The notes under the pieces were generated by a model that was given only the letters and a program-made list of their open reading frames with translations, was not told where the DNA came from and made no database searches. This document shows positions 29,917 to 38,741 of a DNA stretch of 64,000 nt, piece by piece. A program made the position numbers and the translations under genes. Source of the stretch: Halobacteria archaeon AArc-dxtr1 (GTDB taxonomy: Archaea > Halobacteriota > Halobacteria > Halobacteriales > Natrialbaceae); NCBI GenBank assembly GCA_025517425.1, contig JAOPJY010000002.1, positions 496,001 through 560,000 on the forward strand. The letters run 5' to 3'. Position 1 is the first letter of the stretch; each line of letters opens with the position of its first letter.

Positions 29917-30579
29917 ATGCCACGAGACTCATACCAGACGCAACTTGAAACGCTTCGCGAAGACGTGCTCGCGATGAGCGACCTCGTCTGCGAGCGCCTC
30001 CGACTGGCGCTGCAAGCGCTTGAATCGAAAGACGAGACCCTCGCCGAGGAGGTGATCACCGGCGACCACGAGGTAAACCAGCTGTATCTTGATCTGGAAG
30101 GAGACTGTATCGACCTGTTCGCCCTCCAGCAGCCGGTTGCAGGCGACTTGCGCTTTATCGCTGCTTCGTTTAAGATCATCACCGATCTCGAACGCGTTGG
30201 CGATCTGGCAACTAATCTCGCCGGGTATGCCATCGGGGCCGACCAGGATCGCTACCCAGAGGTCGATCTCGAGCGAATCGGTTCCCAGACCGTCGAGATG
30301 GTCGAGGACGCGATGGCTGCCTACGCGGCGGACGACGCCGAGGCGACCTACGAGATCGATGAGCGAGACGACGAGATCGATACCCGTTGTGAGGAGGCAA
30401 GCCAGATCGTGATGCGGAGCCTGCTCGAACGCGACGAGCCCGACGACGAGGACGTGCTCGAGGACGTATCCCGAATGCTGTTGACGATTCGGGACCTAGA
30501 GCGTATCGCGGACCACGCCGTGAACGTCGCCGCACGAACCCTGTACATGGTCGAAAACGACGACGAGCTGATCTACTGA
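29917..30579 (+). CDS. phoU: Phosphate signalling complex protein PhoU
   Basis: 220 aa, two three-helix PhoU bundles. Conserved metal-cluster motifs are present in each half: ERVGDLATNLA (about residue 92) and ERIADHAVNVAA (about residue 192). PhoU restrains Pst transport and links it to phosphate signalling in bacteria. In archaea without PhoR/PhoB its target is less clear. It is cotranscribed with pstSCAB, starting 8 nt after pstB. Confidence 0.94.
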   Translation: MPRDSYQTQLETLREDVLAMSDLVCERLRLALQALESKDETLAEEVITGDHEVNQLYLDLEGDCIDLFALQQPVAGDLRFIAASFKIITDLERVGDLATNLAGYAIGADQDRYPEVDLERIGSQTVEMVEDAMAAYAADDAEATYEIDERDDEIDTRCEEASQIVMRSLLERDEPDDEDVLEDVSRMLLTIRDLERIADHAVNVAARTLYMVENDDELIY

Positions 30580-30585
30580 CCGGAG

Positions 30586-31740
30586 ATGTGCAGCCAGCAC
30601 GCGAAGGAGGCGATCGAACGGAAGGTGCAACTGACCGGCTCCTCGACGTACTCCATCTCGCTTCCGAAGACGTGGGCGGTCGATCGGGGAATCGAATCGG
30701 GGGCCTCGATGTACCTCTACCCCCACCACGATCGGCTGATCGTTGCCAGCCGTTCGCTCGATCGGACGGACCGCGAGACCACTATCGAGGCGAACGCCAT
30801 CGAACCGGCGGCGGTCCGGCGTCGCATCGACGCCGCCTACCGCGCCGGCTGCGATGAGATCACCGTCGCGAACGACGCCGGCATCGACGCCGAGACTCGA
30901 CTGGCGGTCACCGAGGCAGCCGGTCGCTTCCTCGGTCTCGAGGTCGTCCGCGAGAGTGAGACATCGATCACGGCGCGGAACTTGCTCGACGCCGACGAGG
31001 TGTCGTTCGAGCAGACGCTCACGCAGATTCGTGGCCTCGCGCTCGCAATGCACGAGGACGCCGTCGATGCCCTCGAACGCGGGGATGAGAAGCTGGCGGC
31101 CCGCGTGGTCGAGCGTGACGACGACGTCGACCGCTTCTTCGCGATCGTTGCCCGGTCGTTCCACCGGGGGCTGGGCGACGTGACGGAGCTCGACCGGCTC
31201 GACGTCGACCGCGCGACGGCGTGGTACGCGTACCGGACCGCACGCCAGTTAGAGCGACTCGGCGACCTCGCGACGCGAATCGCGAGCGTCGCCCGGCAAT
31301 CGCCGGACATCTCCGGAGACCGACCAGATCCCCGGCTGGCGACTGTGGCAGGGGACGCCAGGGCGGTCGTCGAACTCGCACTCGACGGGAAGCTGCAGGC
31401 CGCGACCGACGCCCACACAGAGGTACGATCGTCGATCGATTCGCTCGAACGCGCGTTCGCCGGCGGCGACGGTAGCTACCGCGACGGCGTGGTGCTCGAG
31501 TGTGTTCGCCGAACGGCGGCGCTGGGTGGAAACGTCGCGACCGCAACCGCGGAGCGACGGGCGGTTCCGAACGGAGCGATTCGAGGTCACTCAACGTCCG
31601 AACAAACCGAAATACCCCCAACCTACACAGAGACAGATGACACCAATACCAGTCAGACCGCGGAGGAGCACGGACGAGACAAACGTGGCGACGGAGCGGG
31701 ACGCAACGGCTGGAACGCCGGCTCCGGGTGGTCGGCGTGA
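30586..31740 (+). CDS. AbrB-domain/PhoU-domain regulator
   Basis: 384 aa. The N-terminus (ERKVQLTGSSTYSISLPKTWAVDRG) is a SpoVT/AbrB swapped-hairpin DNA-binding domain. The rest is PhoU-like, with RQLERLGDLATRIASVARQS near residue 225. This pairing is common in haloarchaeal pst operons and suggests a transcriptional regulator that reads PhoU-type signals. The last 50 residues, after about residue 335, are Thr/Gly/Asn-rich and unlike the rest, with lower GC. They may be a read-through tail. Its stop overlaps the next GTG start (GTGA). Confidence 0.85.
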   Translation: MCSQHAKEAIERKVQLTGSSTYSISLPKTWAVDRGIESGASMYLYPHHDRLIVASRSLDRTDRETTIEANAIEPAAVRRRIDAAYRAGCDEITVANDAGIDAETRLAVTEAAGRFLGLEVVRESETSITARNLLDADEVSFEQTLTQIRGLALAMHEDAVDALERGDEKLAARVVERDDDVDRFFAIVARSFHRGLGDVTELDRLDVDRATAWYAYRTARQLERLGDLATRIASVARQSPDISGDRPDPRLATVAGDARAVVELALDGKLQAATDAHTEVRSSIDSLERAFAGGDGSYRDGVVLECVRRTAALGGNVATATAERRAVPNGAIRGHSTSEQTEIPPTYTETDDTNTSQTAEEHGRDKRGDGAGRNGWNAGSGWSA

Positions 31741-32171
31741 GTGACGCCGTTCGCCTCGGATTCGTCTGCGTCCAGAACGCCGGCCGGAGCCAGATGGCGA
31801 CCGCGTTCGCCGAGCGCGAGCGCGAGCGGCGGGAGTGGACCGACCGGGTCGAGATCGAAACCGGTGGTACGCACCCGGCCGACCAGGTCCACCCAGTCGT
31901 TGTCGAGACGATGGCCGAGGAGGGTATCGACCTCTCAGATCGGACGCCACAGGCAGTCAGCGACGACGAACTCGCCGCCTGTGACGTCGTCGCGACGATG
32001 GGCTGTTCGACGCTCGAACTCGACGCCGATTCGGGGATCGACGTCCGCGACTGGGCGCTTGAGGACCCCCACGGTGAGGACGCAGAGACGGTTCGGGAGA
32101 TCCGAGAAACGGTTCGCGGGCACGTTCAGACGCTGTTCGACGAACTCGAGGATCGAGCCACGAGCGCGTAA
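31737..32171 (+). CDS. ArsC-like low-molecular-weight phosphatase/arsenate reductase
   Basis: 144 aa. The LMW-PTPase/ArsC P-loop CVQNAGRSQMA (C-x5-R-S) is at about residue 10, and the general-acid region DWALEDPHGED at about residue 102. NAGRSQMA is closest to arsenate reductases of the thioredoxin/mycothiol-coupled type. However, the second redox Cys I expect after MGC is absent (MGCSTLEL). It overlaps the AbrB-PhoU gene by 4 nt (GTGA), placing it in the pst operon. That suggests it deals with arsenate entering by Pst or dephosphorylates a regulator. I prefer the GTG at 31737 over one three codons upstream. Confidence 0.82.
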   Translation: MSDAVRLGFVCVQNAGRSQMATAFAERERERREWTDRVEIETGGTHPADQVHPVVVETMAEEGIDLSDRTPQAVSDDELAACDVVATMGCSTLELDADSGIDVRDWALEDPHGEDAETVREIRETVRGHVQTLFDELEDRATSA

Positions 32172-32256
32172 CCACAGACGAGCGAATCGGGCGCAGTTCG
32201 GTCGGAGATATCGACGGAAGGGAAGGGCTTTCGACCCTCTGGCACCATCTGTGGGT

Positions 32257-33213
32257 ATGAGCGACCTTCGATCGCCGGCCGAGACGGCCGTGAGACAGTG
32301 TCTGAAACTTCAACCCGAAGAATCCTGTGCGATCGTCACTGACGACAAGCGCCAGCCGATCGGTGAGGTGCTGTACGACGTCGCCAGCGAGATCACCGAC
32401 GACGCGGTGATCGTTCGGTACCCGCCGGGCGAGACCCACGGCGGCGAGCCCCCGTCCCCCGTCGCCGCAGCGATGGCCGGCGCCGACGTCGTCCTCGCAC
32501 CGACATCGAAGAGTCTCACGCACACTCGAGCGAGAACCGATGCAACCAACGCAGGTGCCCGCGTCGCCACCCTTCCAGGGATCACCGAAGAGGTGTTCGT
32601 CGCCGGCTTAGACGCCAACTACGAGTCGATCGCCGCCCACTGCGAGGAGATGCTCGCACAGGTCGGCGACGCCGACGAAATTCGGGTGACAACTGACGCC
32701 GGCACCGACGTCACCTTCGAGATCGGCGACCGTGAGTTCCTCTCCGATACCGGCATCGTCCACGAGCCCGGCGCGATGTCGAACCTGCCCGCTGGCGAGG
32801 TGTTCGTCAGCCCCGAAAGTGCAACGGGGACGGTCGTCGTCGACGGGACGATGCGACCCCACGGCCTGCTCGAGGACGGCCAGCCGATCACCTTCGAGTT
32901 CGAGGACGGAGAGGTCACGTCGATCTCCGACGACGAGATTCGGGAGACGGTCGAGGGCGCAGCCGAGGAAGTCGGCGACGCCGCGTACAACGTCGCCGAG
33001 TTGGGCATCGGGACGAACGTCGCCGTCACGGAACTCGTCGGCTCGGTGCTGTTAGACGAGAAGGCCGCCGGCACGATCCACGTCGCGATCGGTGACGACG
33101 CCGGTATCGGCGGCACCACGGACGCGCCAATCCACCTGGACGGGATCGTTCGGGAGCCGACGGTTGAGGCGGACGGGGAGGTCGTAGACCTCCCAAAAGT
33201 CGAGCGGCCGTAG
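32257..33213 (+). CDS. Aminopeptidase, M29-like family
   Basis: 318 aa acidic cytoplasmic protein. The C-terminal half has the landmarks of thermophilic (M29) aminopeptidases and their relatives: HEPGAMSNLPAGEVFVSPE, AELGIGTN and HVAIGDDAGIGGT, which carry the probable metal-binding Glu, His and Asp residues. Some relatives are annotated as leucyl aminopeptidases and some as 2,5-dihydroxypyridine dioxygenases, so peptidase function is likely but not certain. It is a single gene, not overlapping its neighbours. Confidence 0.82.
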   Translation: MSDLRSPAETAVRQCLKLQPEESCAIVTDDKRQPIGEVLYDVASEITDDAVIVRYPPGETHGGEPPSPVAAAMAGADVVLAPTSKSLTHTRARTDATNAGARVATLPGITEEVFVAGLDANYESIAAHCEEMLAQVGDADEIRVTTDAGTDVTFEIGDREFLSDTGIVHEPGAMSNLPAGEVFVSPESATGTVVVDGTMRPHGLLEDGQPITFEFEDGEVTSISDDEIRETVEGAAEEVGDAAYNVAELGIGTNVAVTELVGSVLLDEKAAGTIHVAIGDDAGIGGTTDAPIHLDGIVREPTVEADGEVVDLPKVERP

Positions 33214-33278
33214 CCAGGCCCAGACCGGCGTCCAAACTGTAAACAGTTATCCGACTGCGGGCGCAAGCGACCCACAAG

Positions 33279-33983
33279 ATGGCCACGGACGTCAAACCCA
33301 CCCGAAAGAACCTGATGGCGATCGAGGATCGCATCGAGCTTTCGGAGCGGGGACACGGGACGTTAGAGAAGAAACGCGACGGCCTCATCATGGAGTTCAT
33401 GGACATTCTGGACAAGGCCCAGGACGTCCGCGGAGAGCTCGCCGACGACTACGAGTCGGCCCAAAAGAAGATCAACATGGCCCGGGCGATGGAAGGCGAC
33501 GTCGCGGTCCGAGGCGCCGCTGCGGCGCTTCAAGAACACCCCGAGATCACCACCGAGTCGAAGAATATCATGGGTGTCGTCGTCCCGCAGATCGAGTCCT
33601 CGCGCGTCTCGAAGAGCTTAGATCAGCGCGGCTACGGGATCATGGGCTCTTCGGCCCGAATCGACGAGGCCGCAGAAGCCTACGAAGACCTCTTGGAGAG
33701 CATCATCCTCGCCGCGGAAGTCGAGACGGCGATGAAGAAGATGCTCCGCGAGATCGAGACGACCAAACGGCGCGTCAACGCGCTCGAGTTCAAGCTCCTC
33801 CCCGATCTCTACGAGAACAAAGAGTACATCGAGCAGAAATTAGAAGAGCAAGAGCGCGAGGAGATCTTCCGGCTGAAGAAGATCAAAGAGAAGAAAGAAC
33901 AAGAGGAGAAAGCGCAGAAGGAAGCAGCAGCCGGCGAGGAGATGGAGCAGGCCACGGCAGGTGGCCTTCCGGGCGGCGACTGA
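33279..33983 (+). CDS. atpD: A/V-type ATP synthase subunit D
   Basis: 234 aa. Central-stalk (rotor) subunit D, a long antiparallel coiled coil that rotates inside the A3B3 head. Typical segments are the N-terminal [20 protein letters not shown], the middle [15 protein letters not shown], and [12 protein letters not shown] before the second long helix. The C-terminal tail is Glu/Lys/Gln-rich, longer than in many archaea. No other ATPase genes are in the window, so it is away from the main atp operon or the operon is split. Confidence 0.95.
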   Translation: MATDVKPTRKNLMAIEDRIELSERGHGTLEKKRDGLIMEFMDILDKAQDVRGELADDYESAQKKINMARAMEGDVAVRGAAAALQEHPEITTESKNIMGVVVPQIESSRVSKSLDQRGYGIMGSSARIDEAAEAYEDLLESIILAAEVETAMKKMLREIETTKRRVNALEFKLLPDLYENKEYIEQKLEEQEREEIFRLKKIKEKKEQEEKAQKEAAAGEEMEQATAGGLPGGD

Positions 33984-33996
33984 TCCGAGACACCCG

Positions 33997-34401
33997 ATGG
34001 CCTGTTCTCGTTGCGAGCGTCCGACGGTGGCGTTCGCCGTTCCCGAAAAGTACCGCGAGTACGCACCCGAAACGACAGCGATTGCAACGATCTGCTCGCA
34101 GTGTCTTGCTGTCTCGGCCGGTGGCGAGAACCGCGACGTCTCCGGCGATGTGGCTGCTTTCGATCCGATCAGTGACGCGTATCCGACCGATCCCGATGCG
34201 GGGGTCGTCCTCTCCTTGCTACTTGACCAGTGTGACTCGCTTGCGACCAACCGGGCGGCCATCGAGACGCTACTGCTCGATCTCGAGCGACGAGGGGTCG
34301 ACCCGCTGTTGACGATCGACCGGCTGCTGGCAGACTCCGACGTCGAGCCGGCGATCGATCTGGACCGGCGTCGTCACCAGCTCGAGCAGCTGCTGTACTA
34401 G
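33997..34401 (+). CDS. Small zinc-ribbon protein (DUF6276-type)
   Basis: 134 aa. N-terminal MACSRCERPT (CxxC) and ATICSQCLAV (CxxC), about 34 residues apart, make a likely zinc ribbon. The rest is helical and acidic (DQCDSLATNRAAIETLLLDLERRGVDPLLTIDRLL). It follows atpD by 13 nt on the same strand, an arrangement I recall from other haloarchaea. Function is unknown. The start at 33997 puts the first CxxC at the N-terminus. Confidence 0.78.
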   Translation: MACSRCERPTVAFAVPEKYREYAPETTAIATICSQCLAVSAGGENRDVSGDVAAFDPISDAYPTDPDAGVVLSLLLDQCDSLATNRAAIETLLLDLERRGVDPLLTIDRLLADSDVEPAIDLDRRRHQLEQLLY

Positions 34402-34544
34402 CAGTGGAAGCCGTCTAACCGAAGGCAAAGAGACGGCGAACCCCCGATCGGACGCTGGCTGCCAGTCGCAACAACTGAGAACTGCACTCGAAGCGAAGGG
34501 GTTGCACGTGGCCCGAGAGTCGGCGTTCGAACCGGTTCGTCCGG

Positions 34545-35018
34545 TTAGTCGTCCTCGGCGCGGACGTAGGTTACCGGACAGGGCGCCGTGAGCAGAATTT
34601 CCTGTGAGGTGCTTCCGAACACTGCCTTACCGGTCGGCGATCGCTTGCGGCCGCTGATGATGAGGTTCTCGGCAGCGACATCCTCGGCCATCTTGACGAT
34701 CTCATTCGATCGGTCACCGACCGCAGCGCGAATCTCGACCTTGAAACCGGCATCCTCGAGGCGGTCGACCATCGATGCGATCGTCTCTTTCTCGCGGGCG
34801 AGCGTTTGTGGGGAGAGATCGCGCTCTTCGATGTCGGTGCCGACCCGTTCGATCGCTTCGTGGTACTCCTCGGATTCGGCCTCGAACTCGCTCTCAGAGA
34901 GGACGTGGGCCAACACGACCGACGCGTCCGTGGCACCGGCAACCGAGATCGCGTGTGAAACCATCGCATCCGCTCGATCGGCGTCCTTTGGGCCGATCGC
35001 GACCATTATCGTATCCAT
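34545..35018 (-). CDS. Universal stress protein (UspA family)
   Basis: 157 aa. The start MDTIMVAIGPKDADRADAM gives the first beta strand of the Usp fold; an upstream ATG would add eight residues. The C-terminal SGRKRSPTGKAVFGSTSQEI resembles, with a variant first Gly spacing, the ATP-binding loop, and ends with the common APCPVTYV strand. Role: an unspecified stress response. Monocistronic. Confidence 0.9.
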   Translation of the reverse strand: MDTIMVAIGPKDADRADAMVSHAISVAGATDASVVLAHVLSESEFEAESEEYHEAIERVGTDIEERDLSPQTLAREKETIASMVDRLEDAGFKVEIRAAVGDRSNEIVKMAEDVAAENLIISGRKRSPTGKAVFGSTSQEILLTAPCPVTYVRAEDD

Positions 35019-35092
35019 CGTTGGCCACACGTTGGAAGTCAATCTTCTTAAGCGTGCGGTGTATCGGTCGCGAAACTGCCCACGGAACCGAC

Positions 35093-36052
35093 TCAGTAGG
35101 TGTCGACGTCGGTGCCGACCGAGCAGACGTATTCGCCCGTCGCGACCTGTGGAAGCCGGCGGGTGCGCCAGAAGATTCCGTCGCTATCGGCGGTCACGGT
35201 CGCCTTCGGCTCGCCGAAGACCGTCGTCACCTCGAACAGCGTCTCACCAGCTTCGACCCGGTCGCCCAGCTCCGGACCGAACGAGACCAGTCCGCCAGCC
35301 GGGGCGCCGTACTGCTCGAAGCCGGCCGCGCGGGTCTGGGCCGTTACCTCCGACTGGTCGGACAAGAAGTCGTAGTGCCGGAGGACGTTGAACACGCCGT
35401 CGACGCCGGTCTGGATGCTCGATTCGTCCCAGCCGACACAGCCGCCGAGTTCGGGGTCGACCGTCGGAATACCGTCGTCCGGTGCGGCGCGAGCCAGTTG
35501 GCCGTCGGGCCCCTTCTGATCCAGAATATAGCCACAGCCAAACGCCTTCGCGAGTTCGAGACACGCCTCGTGCATCCGGTGGCGTCGACCACAGCGTACC
35601 CGGACCTCGTCGATCATCCGGCTAGTCGATCCCTGGTGGAGATCGAGGATGAGGTCGGCCCGACTCGCCGCCTCGAACGTGGCGTGAGCGATGCGCTCGC
35701 TCGACGTCCCCGACTCGTTGCCTGGATAGGCGCGATTCATCTTGGTGTCGTCTAACGGGTTACGGTGCTCGGCGACCTGGAACGCCGGATAGTTGACGAT
35801 GCCGACGATCAGCAACGTCCCCGAGAGGACTGCCGGATCGATTCGGGGGAGCACCCGGCTCAGGACGCCGACCCCGTTTAGCTCGTCGCCGTCGCTTACC
35901 GCCTGCAGATAGAGCGTCTTCCCGGATTTGGCGCCGTTGACCACGGCGACCGGGAGCCCGAACGGGCTCCCATCTCGGGTTTCTCCCACCTCGAGTCGGC
36001 CCGTATCGATCTCACCGGGGTCCGCGCTCGCCGTACCGAGCGTGGTCGTCAT
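35093..36052 (-). CDS. Succinylglutamate desuccinylase/aspartoacylase-family protein
   Basis: 319 aa, M14-like zinc hydrolase fold. The segment QAVSDGDELNGVGVLSRVL corresponds to the first metal motif, normally HGDE or HGNE. Here the position of the His ligand is Asp (SDGDE). The second motif DLHQGSTSR keeps its His. After about residue 225 there is a beta-rich C-terminal domain (FGPELGDRVEAGETLFEV) like a lipoyl/barrel module. It may remove an acyl group from an amino-acid-like substrate. The His-to-Asp change leaves activity open. Confidence 0.82.
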   Translation of the reverse strand: MTTTLGTASADPGEIDTGRLEVGETRDGSPFGLPVAVVNGAKSGKTLYLQAVSDGDELNGVGVLSRVLPRIDPAVLSGTLLIVGIVNYPAFQVAEHRNPLDDTKMNRAYPGNESGTSSERIAHATFEAASRADLILDLHQGSTSRMIDEVRVRCGRRHRMHEACLELAKAFGCGYILDQKGPDGQLARAAPDDGIPTVDPELGGCVGWDESSIQTGVDGVFNVLRHYDFLSDQSEVTAQTRAAGFEQYGAPAGGLVSFGPELGDRVEAGETLFEVTTVFGEPKATVTADSDGIFWRTRRLPQVATGEYVCSVGTDVDTY

Positions 36053-36227
36053 GTCATCGAGGATGGTCGCACTCGCCTTTACTGGTTCGGTCTCCGTCGC
36101 TTACCGACGATTCCAGGCGTTACAGGCGCGATCCGGACCGAGAGGGATCAGTGAAAACCGTGGGGCCCACACGAGCGGTTTGAACACTCTGGAATCTGCC
36201 GGCTCGTGGCGAAGATTGACGACCCAG

Positions 36228-36500
36228 TCAGCGGTAGGTTCGGTCGCCGAACACGTCCTCTTCGGCCGGCTCGTCGCTCCGGGAGAGGCGCGGAGTAAAT
36301 CCGCCGGTGAGGATCACCGCGACGACGATCAGCGCCGAGGAGAGGACGACGAAGTCCGCGCTGGGCTCGTATCCCGCAAGGCTCGAGCCGGTCGAGACGA
36401 CGAAGATCGTCACGAAGAAGACGACGGTCGCGAGCAACACCATGACGGCGATCCCAACGGCCAGCAGCGCCAGCGACGAGACGGGTTTTAGAAGCGACAT
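36228..36500 (-). CDS. Small membrane protein, two helices
   Basis: 90 aa. Two strongly hydrophobic segments (about residues 8-34 and 45-65) are followed by an acidic C-terminal tail (SRSDEPAEEDVFGDRTYR). No family recognised. The start at 36500 gives MSLLKPVSSLALLAVG with a TM1-compatible N-terminus; longer upstream frames have non-haloarchaeal composition. It stands alone. Confidence 0.65.
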   Translation of the reverse strand: MSLLKPVSSLALLAVGIAVMVLLATVVFFVTIFVVSTGSSLAGYEPSADFVVLSSALIVVAVILTGGFTPRLSRSDEPAEEDVFGDRTYR

Positions 36501-36647
36501 ACGCGGCGTTCGAAGGGCGCCCACGTAGGGATTTCGACTCTTCGAGTCGGCGGGACGGTCCCCCGGAGCCCGGTGGGTGCAGGATCGACCGGTTTTGCTG
36601 CCGTCGCAAGCACGGCGACTATCCGCACCAGCACACAATCGCCGTCG

Positions 36648-37004
36648 ATGACTGACTCGACGAGATCGGTGAGCCGCAGGCGGACGATCACGGGTACCGC
36701 ACTCGTCGCCACCGGCTCGATCGCGGCGCTGGCTGGCTGCGGCGACGAGGGACCCGGCGAGGAGGGCGAGGACGACGGCATCGATCACCCGGACGAGGCC
36801 GACAACGAGACGAACGGTGGCGGCGGTGGTCCCATCGACGAAGAGGACTCCACCGGCGGCCACCCCGACCCGACGAGGACGGGGATGATGAGGAAGCCGA
36901 CGCGTGAGTGGCGGGGCGACACTGTAGCAGATCGGTGCCGAACCGACCTCGACCGACAAGGGGCGACATTTAGGGCCCCGAATCGCGTACACCCGGTATG
37001 GTAA
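36648..37004 (+). pseudogene. Short Tat lipoprotein, probably frameshifted
   Basis: The N-terminus has a Tat motif (SRRRTITGTALVATGSIAAL) and lipobox LAGC, then an acidic Gly-rich stretch (GEEGEDDGIDHPDEADNE). After GGHPDPT the composition changes abruptly to basic (RTGMMRKPTREWRG), and the frame runs past the start of the next gene. In another frame from about 36872 the DNA encodes DEDGDDEEADA and stops at 36905-36907. A single missing base in the C-rich stretch 36861-36871 therefore explains everything. Either a real mutation or a sequencing error. Function unknown. Confidence 0.6.
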
Positions 37005-38143
37005 CGACACTCTCTGCGGATCGGCTCGCGGCGCTGCAAGACGATCCGGAGGTAACGTACGCCCTCGTTGATACGCGGCCCGAAGAGAGCTACGAGTCCT
37101 GGCACGTCGACGACGCATTGCACTTCCCGTTCGGTCCCGAGGAGGAGTTAGACGGCCGGCTCGAAGAGCTCGAGTCGGTCGTCGGTGACGCAGAGCGCGT
37201 GATCACCATCTGTGCGAAGGGGATCTCCTCGGCGAATCTGGCGACGCAACTCGAGTCGGCGACCGACGCCTACGAGGTCGAGGCCGTCGAGGGCGGCATG
37301 CAAGGCTGGAGCGGCGTCTACGATCACGTCGAAATCGACGCCGGCGAGGACGTCTCGGTCGTACAGGTCCAACGCCGGGCGAAGGGGTGTCTGGGCTACG
37401 TCGTCGGCTGCCCCGAGACAGGTGAGGCGGTCGTCGTCGATCCCACTGCCGATACCGACGAGTTCGTCATCGCAGCCGAGGAGTCCGGTCTCGAAATCGT
37501 CGGCGTGATCGACACGCACGTCCACGCCGACCACGTCTCTGGCGGCCGGAAACTTGCGGACGCCCACGACGTCCCCTACTACCTGAGCGCGCGGGTCGAC
37601 GAGCGCGACGTCGCGGTCGAGTACGACCCTCTCGAGCGAAACGAAGTGCTCGAGGTCGGAAACGTGGCGATGAAGGCCGTCTACACGCCCGGCCACACCA
37701 GCGAGATGCTCTCGATCCTCGTCGACGACGCGGCGCTGTTAACCGCCGACACGCTCCACGTCGACTCGACGGGCCGGACGGAACTCGAGTTCAGCGAAGA
37801 CGAAGGTGAGGAGGGAGCACGAATGCTCTACGAGTCGCTCCACCGGACGGTGCTCGCCGAGCCCGAGGATATCGTCGTACTGCCCGGCCACGTCACCGTC
37901 ACCGCGGATGGGAAGTTCGGCCACGGTGCGCCCGGCGAGGCGATCCAGACGACGATCGGGGAGGCCCGAACCGGGATCGACGTCCTCGCGATGGACGAGG
38001 AGGCGTTCGTCGACCGGCTTGCAGACGCCGGAGAGAAGCCGGCGAACTACGAGGAGATCATCGACCGCAATCGCGGAGCACTCGAGGTCCCGCCCGAGGA
38101 GCGGATCGAACTCGAGATGGGGCCGAACAACTGCTCGGCGTAG
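36998..38143 (+). CDS. Rhodanese-MBL fusion (sulfur metabolism, persulfide dioxygenase-like)
   Basis: 381 aa. Residues about 1-110 are a rhodanese domain with DTRPEESYESWHVDDALHFP and the active-site loop ICAKGISSANLA (catalytic Cys). The C-terminal part, from about 125, is an MBL domain of the ETHE1/glyoxalase II type: DTHVHADHVSGG, YTPGHTSEM, LTADTLHVDSTGR and VLPGHVT. Fusions of these two domains oxidise or transfer persulfide sulfur in bacteria. Here the order is rhodanese first. The start overlaps the frameshifted lipoprotein only because that frame lost its stop. Confidence 0.87.
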   Translation: MVTTLSADRLAALQDDPEVTYALVDTRPEESYESWHVDDALHFPFGPEEELDGRLEELESVVGDAERVITICAKGISSANLATQLESATDAYEVEAVEGGMQGWSGVYDHVEIDAGEDVSVVQVQRRAKGCLGYVVGCPETGEAVVVDPTADTDEFVIAAEESGLEIVGVIDTHVHADHVSGGRKLADAHDVPYYLSARVDERDVAVEYDPLERNEVLEVGNVAMKAVYTPGHTSEMLSILVDDAALLTADTLHVDSTGRTELEFSEDEGEEGARMLYESLHRTVLAEPEDIVVLPGHVTVTADGKFGHGAPGEAIQTTIGEARTGIDVLAMDEEAFVDRLADAGEKPANYEEIIDRNRGALEVPPEERIELEMGPNNCSA

Positions 38144-38191
38144 GCAACGCGGGATGCCACAGATCGCCAGCGAAGCGGTAGCCGCCGACGC

Positions 38192-38527
38192 CTACCGCGA
38201 GTAGGTGTCGAGGCGCACAATTGACTCGCCATTCTCGTCGAGTTCGAAGAAATCCGCGAATTCGAATAGCTCCCGGTCACCGTCGAGGACGCGCCCGTGG
38301 GCTGCGACGCAGCCGCGGTCGGGATCGACGACGTGTCCGGCCAGCTCGTGGGTCGTGTCCGGATTCGGTCGCTCCTCGCGCATGAACCGGACGAAGGCGT
38401 CCCGGCCCTCGAACGTTCGGTCCGGTCGCTGCTGGACGAATGCTGGGTCGAGAACGGCACGGAGGGTGTCGTACTCGTGTTCGTCCAGCGCGTCGTAGTA
38501 CCGCCGCACGACCGTTTCGGCGTTCAT
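38192..38527 (-). CDS. SnoaL/NTF2-like family protein
   Basis: 111 aa with the NTF2-like cone fold pattern: the N-terminal helix ETVVRRYYDALDEHEYDTLRA, the PAFVQQRPDRTFEGRDAFVRFM helix-strand region and the strands GRVLDGDRELFEFADFFEL. Such proteins bind or isomerise small molecules, or act as scaffolds; nothing here points to a substrate. The gene is convergent with the rhodanese-MBL gene. Confidence 0.82.
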   Translation of the reverse strand: MNAETVVRRYYDALDEHEYDTLRAVLDPAFVQQRPDRTFEGRDAFVRFMREERPNPDTTHELAGHVVDPDRGCVAAHGRVLDGDRELFEFADFFELDENGESIVRLDTYSR

Positions 38528-38713
38528 GCCGGCGAGTTCGTCCCGGGGCGCAAAAAGGCTCGGCGTCGAGCCGAGAACGCTCTCGGCGGCCCGAGCGTCT
38601 TTTCCCGGGCGCGAGATCCACGACCATGACTCACGGGACGACCGTGATCACCAACCTCTCCGCGATCACCCTCGCCGAGCGCGGTCGGCCTCGTTTTGAG
38701 GGGGAAGCCAGAG

Positions 38714-38720
38714 TTATATA
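38714..38720 (+). promoter_or_regulatory. Promoter of the 38742 lipoprotein gene
   Basis: TTATATA is centred 25 nt before the ATG, followed by the AT-rich TAATATTAAAAAAAG. This is a strong candidate for a leaderless promoter. A 39-codon open frame (38626-38745) running through it is not believed to be a gene. Confidence 0.6.
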
Positions 38721-38741
38721 CGATAATATTAAAAAAAGGAC

